From assembly GCA_037976565.1 (NCBI GenBank), contig CP137666.1:2447495-2511494 (forward strand): 64,000 nucleotides of DNA. The letters run 5' to 3'. The notes below the pieces were generated by a model that worked only from the letters and a program-made list of their open reading frames with translations, had not been told where the DNA came from and did no database searches. Position 1 is the first letter of the stretch. Each line of letters opens with the position of its first letter. Below, piece after piece: positions 25,901 to 32,151 of the stretch. The translations under genes and the position numbers were made by a program. Origin of the DNA: Mesocentrotus franciscanus (Eukaryota; Echinodermata; Echinoidea; Camarodonta; Strongylocentrotidae).

Positions 25901-26521
25901 TTCTTATATATTGTCAGCTCCTAAAATAGTTGAAATTGATTTATCAATAACCTTAAGGAGCCGGGAAATATCACATGAAGAGAGTGTTCGTTTTCAAGGT
26001 AATTAAGCTAATGGGCAAGGGTAATGTGGACAGTGGATCTGCGGAGGTGGTATAGAGGAGAAAATACCCCTCCATGACATCCATCATCTGCCCCATCTCC
26101 CCACTTCTTCACGACATACAAGAACGCTAACGAAATTATAACTTTCTTTCATATTAAAGTAATTGTGAGCCATCAGTACTCGTATACGTTAATAGTCAGC
26201 TTTCATGGGTTATCCTGTCAAATGGTTTCTTATTCCATATACATGTTGTTAATTCTTGGTCTTCCGATAGGTCTTTCGGGAGGAGCGATCGCCGGCATCG
26301 TCATCTCCTGCGTTCTCATTGTCACCGTGGTCCTCCTCGTCGTTGGCTACATGGTGGGCATCCGCAGCGTTTCCAAACTTGGGACCTCATCGTCGTCACC
26401 CTCGTCGTCAGCAAACAATGACACGTTATCGACACCGGCGTCTGGATTTGACAACGTTATGTATTCTCCTGACTCGAACCAGAAAACAATCCAGATGGAT
26501 CCAGCCGGGAGCGTCGCTTAA
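973..26521 (+). CDS. Multi-CTLD mannose-receptor-like transmembrane receptor with a PAN domain (3' part of gene, 26 exons)
   Basis: This gene encodes a cell-surface receptor built from C-type lectin-like domains, likely for glycan or other ligand binding and uptake. I joined 26 exons by GT-AG sites and intron phase: 973-1101, 2659-2772, 3264-3509, 4415-4630, 5582-5751, 6894-7004, 7513-7628, 8108-8262, 9113-9342, 9742-9875, 11029-11090, 12164-12331, 12797-12826, 14193-14374, 15083-15147, 15591-15691, 16637-16793, 17320-17435, 19238-19398, 21422-21527, 22013-22254, 23548-23716, 24264-24518, 25266-25448, 25820-25855, 26271-26521. Every junction keeps the frame, giving about 1300 visible residues. 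The order is CTLD1 (partial), PAN, CTLD2-8, transmembrane helix, short tail. Eight CTLDs and an FxNxxY tail recall the vertebrate mannose receptor family, but PAN is not part of that family's usual layout. The first visible exon starts in phase 1, so upstream exons are missing. Sugar specificity is not established. Confidence 0.9.
1102..1216 (+). repeat. TTA/ATT microsatellite abutting a lectin exon donor
   Basis: A run of TTA triplets with a few ATC interruptions starts at the second base of the intron after exon 973-1101. The GT of the splice donor is therefore the first step of the repeat. Confidence 0.9.
1228..1400 (+). mobile_element. tRNA-derived SINE-like element
   Basis: GGGTTCGAATCCC at about 1275-1287 is a canonical RNA polymerase III B box within a tRNA-like arm. 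It is followed by a body with cgtcctttggcaagacatt that recurs at about 528-550. The A-box and acceptor-stem pairing are poor, so this is a SINE rather than a functional tRNA gene. The exact 3' end is unclear. Confidence 0.6.
1810..2309. other. Assembly gap of exactly 500 N
   Basis: The gap lies in the lectin intron between exons 973-1101 and 2659-2772. The 11 bases before it (1799-1809) and the 11 bases after it (2310-2320) are identical, agccaactcgg. Confidence 0.98.
2541..2613 (+). pseudogene. Decayed duplicate of lectin exon 2659-2772 (lost acceptor)
   Basis: This stretch closely repeats the acceptor region and first half of the real exon that follows: both contain an Asn-Asp-Ala-Tyr-Thr-Gly-Glu-Asp-Tyr-Val-Glu reading and end at CATAATGG. 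In the copy the acceptor tttcag has become tttcat, and the sequence then runs into an ATT-rich repeat instead of the WND part. It therefore cannot be spliced as an exon. It looks like a partial tandem duplication about 110 bp upstream of the functional exon. Confidence 0.8.
3264..3509 (+). CDS. PAN/apple domain exon
   Basis: This single exon of 82 codons is phase 1 at both ends. It reads FRVFPNSRLD, then PEECAASCYG, DCRSFNYY and ECSLLSVDQY, which is the cysteine and hydrophobic pattern of PAN/apple modules (C..xC, CxSFxY, C-S-L). PAN domains bind protein or carbohydrate ligands in many extracellular proteins. Here the module sits between CTLD1 and CTLD2 and is followed by an acidic, tyrosine-rich linker (ENEDPYDYYER). 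Because the exon is symmetric in phase, skipping it would keep the frame, so PAN-less isoforms are possible; that is inference. The acceptor is cccattcag and the donor is gtaggc. Confidence 0.85.
4415..7004 (+). CDS. CTLD 2 (exons 4415-4630, 5582-5751, 6894-7004)
   Basis: This domain is split over three exons. The first has a Pro/Thr linker and the start of the fold (YGCGKG, YRSYCYTL, SICELRSANLVSIADASE). The second has WLGLSDKANE, WNDGSEVTYTSW and DEDCV. The third has GWLDESC and GVCKTPKR, then a Thr/Val/Pro linker and the first cysteine of CTLD3. The conserved long-form cysteines are present. The sugar-binding position reads GQPQN, not EPN or QPD, and WND is replaced by WLD, so classical calcium-dependent sugar binding is doubtful. 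The acceptor could instead be 9 bases downstream at 4424, also in frame. Confidence 0.9.
5078..5446. mobile_element. Probable SINE-like interspersed repeat ending in a TAA tail
   Basis: A comparatively GC-rich block of about 350 bp lies within an AT-rich lectin intron. It has a B-box-like stretch (gtgggtttgtatccaaccc) near its left end and finishes with aaatacctaataataataa, typical of a retroposed short element. No open frame is present. The identification rests on composition and tail only. Confidence 0.4.
7005..9260 (+). CDS. CTLD 3 (exons 7513-7628, 8108-8262, 5' part of 9113-9342)
   Basis: The domain starts with DGCPT on the previous exon and continues GWLKYMSSCYQL, TDCVNKNGRLAIINNK, YWIGLSDTDIPGTYLWVDG, then WAPSQPDNYLGDCV and WFDERC, ending HNYICERPVD. 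The QPD motif is galactose-type in classical lectins. Its aspartate codon is split by the intron at 8263-9112, so the motif exists only after splicing. WND is replaced by WFD, so one calcium ligand may be altered. A Thr/Pro linker (TTDTPYTQAPVT) follows and leads into CTLD4 on the same exon. Confidence 0.9.
9261..12331 (+). CDS. CTLD 4 (3' part of 9113-9342, then 9742-9875, 11029-11090, 12164-12331)
   Basis: The domain reads VGCTHDN, GYGSYCYI, WDQARTYCQNMGGDLASFQ, GFWTGLNDKSREG, FQWSDGV, then EPNDFDSTEDC and WNDLSC, ending SFLCKVPK. All six long-form cysteines and both EPN and WND are present, so this is one of the best candidates for real calcium-dependent mannose-type binding. It is cut into four exons, one of them only 62 nt (11029-11090). 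The intron before 12164 separates the WIGL-type core from the sugar-binding loop. A 30-nt linker exon follows. Confidence 0.9.
10227..10383. mobile_element. Short MITE with CAGTGGCGGATCC-type ends
   Basis: The left end is cagtggcggatccagggggg at about 10233 and the right end is atccgcgcctg at about 10373, giving imperfect terminal inverted repeats. aacat occurs directly on both sides and may be the target duplication. The body contains two copies of tagtgctca. A related left end (cagtggcgtaacc) is at about 14718. It could belong to a hAT-like group, but that is inference. Confidence 0.5.
10561..10951. mobile_element. TTAA-bounded MITE, 23-bp perfect terminal inverted repeats, copy 1
   Basis: The left end, TTAAAGAGAAGGTTGAGTTC followed by TGG, is the exact reverse complement of the right end. 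TTAA at both ends fits piggyBac-type target sites. The element is 391 bp with no coding capacity and lies in the lectin intron between 9876 and 11028. The interior matches the element at 50374-50772 in reverse orientation. Confidence 0.8.
11100..11735 (+). repeat. Minisatellite of about 16/32-bp units
   Basis: Alternating 16-bp half-units, agcctacgagaccgac and accacatgagaccgac, repeat for about 635 bp directly after the donor of exon 11029-11090. Units drift in sequence (gacgg for gaccg) and some are shortened towards the 3' end. No exon lies inside. Confidence 0.88.
12797..12826 (+). CDS. 30-nt Thr/Pro linker exon
   Basis: This micro-exon encodes about ten residues (QITERTTIPP) between CTLD4 and CTLD5. 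It has a good acceptor (ttactttacag) and donor (gtaagt), and it is phase 1 at both ends, so it can be included or skipped without shifting frame. It resembles the other Thr/Pro inter-domain linkers of the gene and is probably O-glycosylated; that last point is inference. Confidence 0.75.
13483..13995 (+). repeat. Long TAG trinucleotide microsatellite
   Basis: About 510 bp of (TAG)n with interruptions such as AGCGGAAG and TTG that themselves recur, which indicates stepwise expansion of larger blocks. It is followed by CAT/CAC triplets to about 14052. It sits in the intron before CTLD5, and any open frame through it is an artefact. Confidence 0.95.
14193..16740 (+). CDS. CTLD 5 (exons 14193-14374, 15083-15147, 15591-15691, 5' part of 16637-16793)
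   Basis: The domain reads GTCPTDSDW, PYCYYFSD, AEEFCQDKGGHLTSIT, NYWIGLRQE, WSDGSSYTYENW, then RGEPNNHNGEELC and VWNDAACG, ending FICKR. EPN and WND are both intact and all six cysteines are present. The two middle exons are small (65 and 101 nt). A Thr/Pro linker (THAPTQTPTGG) on exon 16637-16793 leads to CTLD6. With CTLD4 this is the most canonical mannose-type domain here. Confidence 0.9.
14384..14430 (+). repeat. AATCA pentanucleotide repeat
   Basis: About nine copies of a caaat/aatca pentamer lie just inside the intron after exon 14193-14374. A similar run ends the LINE-like 3' tail at about 28740, so this may be a retroposon tail. Confidence 0.8.
15815..16015 (+). mobile_element. Degraded LINE reverse-transcriptase 3' fragment
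   Basis: The translation contains FGHVTIDGRMAWQT and KKRGRPTSIWTDNIKQL, resembling the GHV...G.RGRP..RW.D.I module near the end of ORF2 in non-LTR retrotransposons. Only this short piece is readable and nothing upstream continues it. It lies in the lectin intron after exon 15591-15691. Confidence 0.5.
16741..21527 (+). CDS. CTLD 6 (3' part of 16637-16793, then 17320-17435, 19238-19398, 21422-21527)
   Basis: The domain reads GGCSDGYFKYFNRCYRMGG, WHDARTLCQDEGGNLVGIH, VWIGFSDQGSNG, WTDGKTAVYTNWFPGEPTG, then VRDCVEML and MWSDSEC, ending GYMCEKD. The cysteines are kept. The sugar motif is EPT, not EPN, and WND is WSD. The acceptor before 19238 follows ttttaacttt ag. The introns inside this domain are the longest in the lectin gene (17436-19237 and 19399-21421); the second one holds a cluster of inverted-repeat elements. 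Confidence 0.88.
17436..19237. other. Lectin intron with no exon recognised
   Basis: This 1.8-kb intron inside CTLD6 contains two related blocks (tctgatatcggtctcgt at about 17531 and 17987), which suggests an inverted or duplicated repeat remnant. A poly-T run lies at about 17630. No coding frame shows lectin residues. Confidence 0.4.
19559..19943. mobile_element. TTAA-bounded 385-bp MITE, family B copy 1
   Basis: The element begins TTAAAGTGACTCGGTAAC and ends CGATGCCTTTAA. It matches 56436-56820 almost base for base in reverse complement, and both copies are 385 bp from TTAA to TTAA. Shared stretches include acaaaatcctggatttagct. It encodes nothing recognisable. Confidence 0.85.
19946..21004. 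mobile_element. Foldback element cluster with long inverted arms
   Basis: CCCCATCACACCAAACTAGT starts at 19946 and again at 20236, and its reverse complement ends at about 21004. The arms continue inward with matching sequence (actacgttctgg; aaactgtgtgc), making long terminal inverted repeats. The inside is dense in short gttc/cgtt motifs. The first copy directly abuts the TTAA MITE at 19559-19943. A further inverted fragment of the interior lies at about 21055-21145. Confidence 0.75.
22013..23716 (+). CDS. CTLD 7 (exons 22013-22254 and 23548-23716)
   Basis: A short linker (DPSASDNPPED) precedes FCDDASYYKYGDSCFKL, AFCMNDRGNLASITD, AWIGMTN, then WADGWPVLVSFWGDGEPSQ, GEGCVIL and SWDDTSC, ending TICRTTN. 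The cysteines are conserved. The motifs are EPS and WDD, so canonical sugar binding is probably weakened. This CTLD has a single internal intron, unlike CTLDs 3-6 with three. The donor after 22254 is GTAAAA, a weak match, but the joined frame and domain are unambiguous. Confidence 0.9.
22255..23547. other. Lectin intron, AT-rich, no feature recognised
   Basis: This is the intron inside CTLD7. It is strongly AT-rich with a short (TA) run at about 22988-23006. I see no lectin exon and no element ends that I can define. Confidence 0.4.
24264..25448 (+). CDS. CTLD 8, membrane-proximal (exons 24264-24518 and 25266-25448)
   Basis: The domain reads PGYCQSGQTAFGGYCYYV, YQCQQMGGELASIHSKEE, VWVGLERGPSGG, WNDDTPVDYIQWDNGEPT, then NQEDCVEI and TWKDEVC, ending YICKIPK. 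All cysteines are kept; the motifs are EPT and WKD. It has one internal intron, and that intron contains a decayed copy of its second exon (near 25018). The donor after 24518 is gtatga and the acceptor before 25266 is attctatag. Confidence 0.9.
24850..25345 (+). repeat. Tandem duplication of about 248 bp covering intron end plus exon start
   Basis: Two copies of the same segment lie head to tail, roughly 24850-25105 and 25108-25345. Each has TCAAGAGAT, then ATGTTGTTTCTAACTTTG, a poly-A stretch, a pyrimidine tract ending CCATTC, and the start of the CTLD8 second exon. Only the downstream copy keeps an open frame. Confidence 0.75.
25018..25105 (+). pseudogene. Decayed duplicate of CTLD8 exon 25266-25448
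   Basis: After a good acceptor (ccattcttcag) the reading is GGFTH, stop, NDSTPVDYVQLDNGEP, which lines up with GGFTNWNDDTPVDYIQWDNGEP in the real exon 248 bp downstream. The tryptophan codon TGG has become TGA, a second tryptophan is leucine, and the half with the last three cysteines is missing. Including it would truncate the receptor before the membrane. The flanking intron is also duplicated: both copies contain atgttgtttctaacttt. Confidence 0.85.
25820..25855 (+). CDS. 36-nt juxtamembrane linker exon
   Basis: This small exon encodes twelve residues (DNSTRTEPVSQ plus split codons) between CTLD8 and the membrane helix. The acceptor is tcttcacag and the donor is gtaatt. It is phase 1 at both ends. 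It contains an N-S-T sequence, a possible N-glycosylation site just outside the membrane. Confidence 0.75.
26271..26521 (+). CDS. Transmembrane and cytoplasmic tail exon, with stop codon
   Basis: The exon opens with GLSGGAIAGIVISCV and continues into a hydrophobic helix ending near VVGYMVGI. This is a single membrane span placed after the last CTLD, as expected for a type I receptor. The cytoplasmic part is about 50 residues, rich in Ser early on, and carries GFDNVMYSPD at 26444-26473. FDNVMY fits FxNxxY, the tyrosine-based uptake motif type also found in the mannose receptor tail (established knowledge of that family). The stop is TAA at 26519-26521. Confidence 0.92.
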
Positions 26522-27151
26522 CCTGTCTCGTACATGTAGGTAAAGTGTCATTTAACCACTGATGGTTCATTCAGAGCACGCATAAGCAACAAGTTATCTA
26601 GTAAGTAGTTATCTGCTGGTGTGTTTTGATTGACGATACTTAATCAAGGGAGTGTAAATTAAAGAAGAAGTTGATTGCAAATGTCTTAGAGTTATTGTAT
26701 CTCATATTTTTCAAATGGTATTCCAGTGTAGACGAGTTTAATTGAGAGAAAATGTTCTCCTCTCTCATACTCTCATAATCTTTTCTCTCATACTCCCTTC
26801 TCATAATTTATAATTTACACAACTAACAAATCTCCAATCACACTTATTTTCATATATTTATGTACAGAACTAGGGTTTGTGATATTTCCTCCAAATTTGT
26901 ATTTTTTCATTTAAATGGTTCAAAAATCCTCTAAACACTTGTATTTTCATTATAGCATTATCCATCATCCAGAATAATCTTAGGCAGTTTCTTTTGAAAG
27001 GAGGTTGTATGATAATTGCTCAGTGTATCGGCTCCAATAAAACCGTAATAAGAGTCCAAAGAGATTTAGGTATGACATTTCAGTGATGACATAACTATCG
27101 TACTGAAGTACCATGCATCGTATTGAATAAACACATCAATATGAGAATAAA
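26522..27151 (+). other. Probable 3' UTR of the lectin receptor with polyadenylation signals
   Basis: Three AATAAA hexamers follow the stop codon, at 27036-27041, 27126-27131 and 27146-27151. The last is followed within about 10 bases by a G/T-rich stretch (tgtggttggttttgt), the usual downstream element, so it is the most likely cleavage site. The interval is AT-rich and shows no coding sequence. Confidence 0.55.
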
Positions 27152-29863
27152 TATTTTCTGTGGTTGGTTTTGTAAATATGAATTGATTTTGCCCACGTTT
27201 AATTCAGTTTACATTTGTTATGAATTTACTAGCCAATGAACAAAAATCAGATTTGCTTCTATTTTCTTACTATCCATACTTCTTAAAGATGGATACATGC
27301 GGAGCTCTACAGTACAATTATATGGCATCACCATGTATTCAAGTTTTGTTTTATCTGTACATAGAGATTCTAATCATTGTTTGCTACTTCATACAAAACC
27401 TTTACGTCTACATTTCGTTCATTGATCAAGATGACGTCATTATACTCATTCAAATTAAATGATTTTTTTAAAATAAACCTATTTGTTAAAAAACCTTGCT
27501 TACATTGCAATATTTTCCTCGCAAACACAAGTCAGTGAAACTACCTGTTTATTTTGATTTTGTCAATCAGTTATTGTAACAAGCAAATTCAATTTTAAAA
27601 TGTGATTTTATGTGAACAAATTAAAATATCTACACGGTTGTTACATTGAACACAATACTTTTGATTTTGTTTTGTATTTCTGTTCATAATGTGCTGAAAT
27701 ATTGACTTTCCTGAAGTGGGTAGGTAGTGTATAATATTCAGATCGGCTCAAATGAAGTTTATGGAATAATGGGGTATTATAGGATTAAAAGGCTGACAAT
27801 TTCATGAATACTAGCCCGGTCGGCCTTCTGGATATTGTGCTATGCCCCCTTTTTTGTTATTGCAACTTTGGCCAAATTCGTATTTTGTAGATGATATCCC
27901 ACAAAAACTGAAATGGGCTTAGGAAGTTGTTTTTCCCCTGGAACATGATTTGGGGATCTCATCCACCCCTACAAATTTGCTGGGGGATAGGGGGACGGGT
28001 ATCCTATAATTATTCCCTCCCTCCCTTTCGCTTTTACACTTTTTGTCAACACACAACAAATGAATGGATGGACATTCAAAGGTTCACGTAAAGGATATGT
28101 ATTTATTACATAGTTGTTTCTTGGAGACACAATATAATCTATTTAGACACTAAGATTTCTGCCACACAACAACCTCTTTGGTTGGTTAAGAATCTACACA
28201 AACAATGCCTTTATTCACAACAATTCAAACATGATCAAATTGAATCTCATTTCGATAGCTTTATATTTCCTCATACATCTTGCAGGAGGTTACAAAATAG
28301 ATTAGTTGTATTAATCAGAAGACAATTTCATATACTTTCCTTGGAGACATCTGTTGGCATCTTTAAAAATTGTTTAGCGATTGATCTCGCATAATTGGGC
28401 AGACCCCAAGAATGTCCCTGTTGTCATAAATAGTAGCTGTCAAAAGGTGACTATAAATACATGCACAACTTGACTTGATATACAACCGTGTACTCCTCCT
28501 GATTCTATCATGAATGTAACTTTCTCTCCCTACCTGCTTCTCTCTGTCTCTTCTCTTCCCTTGCTCTTTTTTCATCTTTCTTCATTCCTAACCTAATTGT
28601 TATGTATCGCTTCATATTGTATGTATTCAAGCCTATGCTTAAGACGACCCCTTTTCTGTATATACCACGTCATTATCATACATTTAAAGTTATAAGATTG
28701 TAAATGTAATTATGTTGATGTATATGGAATAAATAAACATCAAATCAAATCAAACCAAATTAAATAAAATAAAATAAATATCTGTACCAGTCGCATTTAC
28801 TTTGCTGCCTTGTCATACGATATATAAACAACATAATTTGTAGCAGTACGGAAACAAATATTATTGAAATAATAGAAAATATCATTTCATTTTGCAAGAA
28901 CCTTTTTACAATACTGATCAGATGCGAACATAATAATTTGTTAAGATGAATGGAAAATCCCGTCCCTGACATGTCATATGCTGGCTCCAATATTTTTTAG
29001 TTAGAAATCATATATTTACAAGTGGTGTATGTGATTGACGTACCCAACCCCGAATTTATCTCTTTTTTTAATACGCCACAGATAAATAACCATACTCGGT
29101 ATTCATAAACACGGAATTTTAAGTGGACAGATTAGGTCCACCGATTTATGGAGCGCCAAGTGTGAATTTCCTAATCCTAAAAAATCAAAATATCTCTGTA
29201 ACTAAATGAACAATTAGTCATATCAACATGGAATCAATAATTAAGTTTCATTTATCGACTTTATATATGTCGTTTATTCACTTAGTTGCAGAATTTTAGT
29301 AAGTTTGGGAAGTTAAACAGCTTGATATTTTGGCTGTATATACATCAGTGGACCAACTTCATGAATAGGATTCGACGTCTATTTTTAGTACATGATAGAA
29401 GAAAAAAAACTTCAATGTAACTGCCGAGAACATTTTAGTTGACGAGTAAGAAGGGCTGAAAGGAGTACAATATTCGGGGACTCTTAGTCTAAGACAAAAC
29501 ATTTTCCTAATGTACTCTGAAAGATGATGAGATATACACCTTGGTTTTATATCTGGTAAGTGCAAATGAACAACAAGAGGGGCAAGTAGAGAAAGAAGTT
29601 TCAGTTTAAATTAAATACATGCCTACTTAGTAATATAACATATGCTACATTGTATTTCTATAATCATTGAGCTGAAAATTCATTATCACCTTATATAATG
29701 ATACAGAGGTAAATTGACACACATATTCAATGTAAAGTGACATCATTTTGTTTTGTATTTCTTGTTCAAACAGTAATTATTATACTTATTGGACACACAT
29801 GACACTTGGTTCTAGTACTATAGATGATAATATTTGGGCAAGGAATCACTGTTGGTCGCAGAA
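27152..29863. other. Intergenic tail-to-tail region, with a LINE/SINE-like 3' tail
   Basis: No gene is recognised between the convergent lectin and HDC genes. At about 28560-28780 the sequence ends with gaataaataaacatcaaatc repeats followed by A-rich runs, which looks like the tail of a retroposon on the plus strand. The remainder is AT-rich with short open frames lacking any family signature. Confidence 0.4.
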
Positions 29864-30486
29864 CTACTCGTTCTTCTCCTCCTCCCCGGTGCTGTCGGTG
29901 GAGCCTTTGGTGGAGCGATAGTGACATATGTTGACTACTCCGTTGTAGGTGCTTTCTTTAGTCTGGCTGAGAGCACCAAATCGACCCTTGCTGGCCACCC
30001 CTACATCAACTGGTTTCTCTGTGCCCATAATGACCGCCTGTGCTTGCCCATTGGCTGCGAACTCCAGCTTGGTGAAGTTGCTGCTTGATGTGGTATTGGT
30101 TGGAGCAACGCCTTCTTCAACTGTAGTGACCTCGTGTTTCGGTGTTGGGGGGAAGCTCACATTCTCATCTTCTGCTTTGGGGCTGTCGATAGGTGTCGCT
30201 GTTTCCTTGTCATCTTCATCATCATCATCATTCGGCTGCTCAAGCACCTCGTCGTTGGAGTACCCATTCTCAATATGACCGTTGCTGCCAAAGACCTCAT
30301 CCTCACCCACGAACTCCTGATCATCAACGTCTTCGCATGGTGAAGGTAGACCACTTGAGGTGTCCTCGAAGCTGTAGAAAGCATTGAAAGGATAGCCGTA
30401 GCTCTCAGCCTCTTCTGACATTGCACGGCGACCCATCTTTTTCCGGTAGTTCATCAGCTTTTTCAGACATGTTTTTCTATCTCGTC
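29864..30486 (-). CDS. Possible alternative HDC 3' exon: acidic, disordered C-terminus
   Basis: This open frame of 206 residues ends in TAG at 29866-29864. It follows a clear pyrimidine tract and acceptor (ctccaactcag). It starts basic (RDRKTCLKKLMNYRKKMGRR) and becomes strongly acidic (NDDDDEDDKE), with many Ser, Thr and Pro. No known domain is visible. Phase fits: the GC donor at 31734 leaves one base G, and this exon begins GA CGA, giving Gly-Arg. The joined isoform would have about 751 visible residues against 552 for the short form. It could instead be a separate small gene starting at the ATG at 30454-30452. The choice of bases and codons looks coding, unlike the AT-rich surroundings. 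Confidence 0.55.
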
Positions 30487-31234
30487 CTGAGTTGGAGATA
30501 ACGAGGATTCAGAAAGGGTTTTCGAAAAATTATTTATTATTGCTTCTACAAAGGAATTATCTGATGGCACATAATCAGGTTCCTCGTAAGCATACAACGT
30601 CGTTTAGATGCACTGCTATCCTTAATCATTTTAATGGCAATTTGTCATAAAATCACAAATTACTGACCATTCACAACTGTTCTAATGAGGTCTCTATGAT
30701 ATTAACGAGTTAAATAATAACCATGAAATACATATATCTGTATATCTTTATGTGATTCTAATCTTTCCATTGCAAAATAAAAATCTCAATTATTAGAAGG
30801 TTTCACGAAACAAGCAAAATGTGATAACTTTCACAGTTAATATGTGCCATCAGATATGTGAATGCTTAAATCGTGACTAAGTACAAGGTCATGTTGAGAC
30901 TAGGTCTACAAATTATTTGTTATGAATTAAGTATATTTTTGAAGGGATGGTTGTTGAGTGTGCATGACGGCTCATATAACAAACGTAAACGTAAACAAAT
31001 TTAAAGTTATTTTAAATGATATGTATAATTTCTGGATGCGTATTTTGAACAACGTCAATTTGACAAGATTTTATTCAAAGTGTACTGTCTTTTGAAAACA
31101 AAAGTCAATTTAAATCATGTCTCCTTTAAATGACGCGTCAACAAATTAAAATGTTATCAAAAGGTACTTTAGCATAATCTAATAAATAAATTGGAGAGAT
31201 AAACGTAGACGTTAATCAAATAACATTTCGCCAA

Positions 31235-31240
31235 TTTATT
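31235..31240 (-). other. Candidate polyadenylation signal for the short HDC transcript
   Basis: AATAAA lies on the minus strand about 470 bases past the HDC stop codon. Another AATAAA is at 30538-30533 on the minus strand, just upstream of the alternative exon. Either could end the short transcript. Confidence 0.4.
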
Positions 31241-31707
31241 ATGAACCTAAAGTCACGCGATGACCGAGTCCAAGTCCTAGCAGGGCCATTCAAACATCGA
31301 GTCCTACAATTCTGGATTCTATCTATGCACACACTTCTACGAAAAATAGTAGTTGTAGTATTCAGCGGGGAAACATAGATGAGCAAATTAAAGGCAAAAT
31401 AATAGTTAACATCACTTTAGTCTAGGTATAACACGTACGATTATGAATTTAAAAAAATAATTGTATCATAGGCTAGAGCATTCTAAAGTAAAGCTATAAG
31501 CAGAAGACTAATAGGGGTTAATACAAAAATAAAATAATGCTTTTCTAGCTATTATTCACACAATATATTGAACACAGTTTTTACTGAACTTGTTTAAAAA
31601 GCTTCTATGAAATAAAAATATTCTACAGGAAACTAAAGCTAAAATGAAAATAGTGTAAAAAGAAAGGAAAATGCCATGCGGGCGGGGTCTCACATGTACA
31701 GCAACTA

Positions 31708-32151
31708 TCATGCAAGCACAGCTTCCAGCTTGCCTGGTTTGAAAATAGGTGGTCCATTTCCCCTCTCCTCTACATTCATTCCTTCCATCTTCTTAGCCAA
31801 ACTTTCGTTCTCCTCGTCTTCCTCCTTCTTGTCCTCGTTGTTGTTTTCGATGTAGATTTCTTTACGGTTCTTGAGGACATGGGTGGCACCCGGTGCACCG
31901 GTAAGGTTAAGGGCACCGGGCCAGGATGCCATCCGTGTGGGGACGTTGGCCACGAATTCTGTAGAGACGAAGATTTCGCGCGCCAGGGACTGGATGAGAC
32001 GCCAGTCCTCCAAGATGTCGTTTTCGGTGGTCTCTGTTGACGTCACAGTGAATCGGATGACGTAAAGACCCTTAATGGAGGCGGGTACAACGTAGATCTT
32101 GCCAGAGTAATTGAGACGGCGTAGAAGCTCCTGTGTCAGTCCATTCGGTCC
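31708..32151 (-). CDS. HDC: HDC last exon, C-terminal domain plus acidic tail
   Basis: The exon starts [18 protein letters not shown], continues [31 protein letters not shown], and then leaves the conserved core for a variable tail rich in Asn, Glu, Asp and Lys ([15 protein letters not shown]). It stops with TGA at 31710-31708. An internal GC donor (CCAG then GCAAGC at 31734/31733) could remove the last eight codons and join an exon at 30486. Confidence 0.9.
   Translation of the reverse strand, partial: GPNGLTQELLRRLNYSGKIYVVPASIKGLYVIRFTVTSTETTENDILEDWRLIQSLAREIFVSTEFVANVPTRMASWPGALNLTGAPGATHVLKNRKEIYIENNNEDKKEEDEENESLAKKMEGMNVEERGNGPPIFKPGKLEAVLA

Noticed and set aside
28182..28394. 70-residue open frame in the intergenic region
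   Set aside because: No recognisable family pattern, AT-rich codons, and it lies beside a retroposon-like tail.
29834..30387. Plus-strand open frames across the acidic HDC-tail exon
   Set aside because: They are antisense shadows. The minus-strand frame is longer and begins after a good acceptor in the phase needed.
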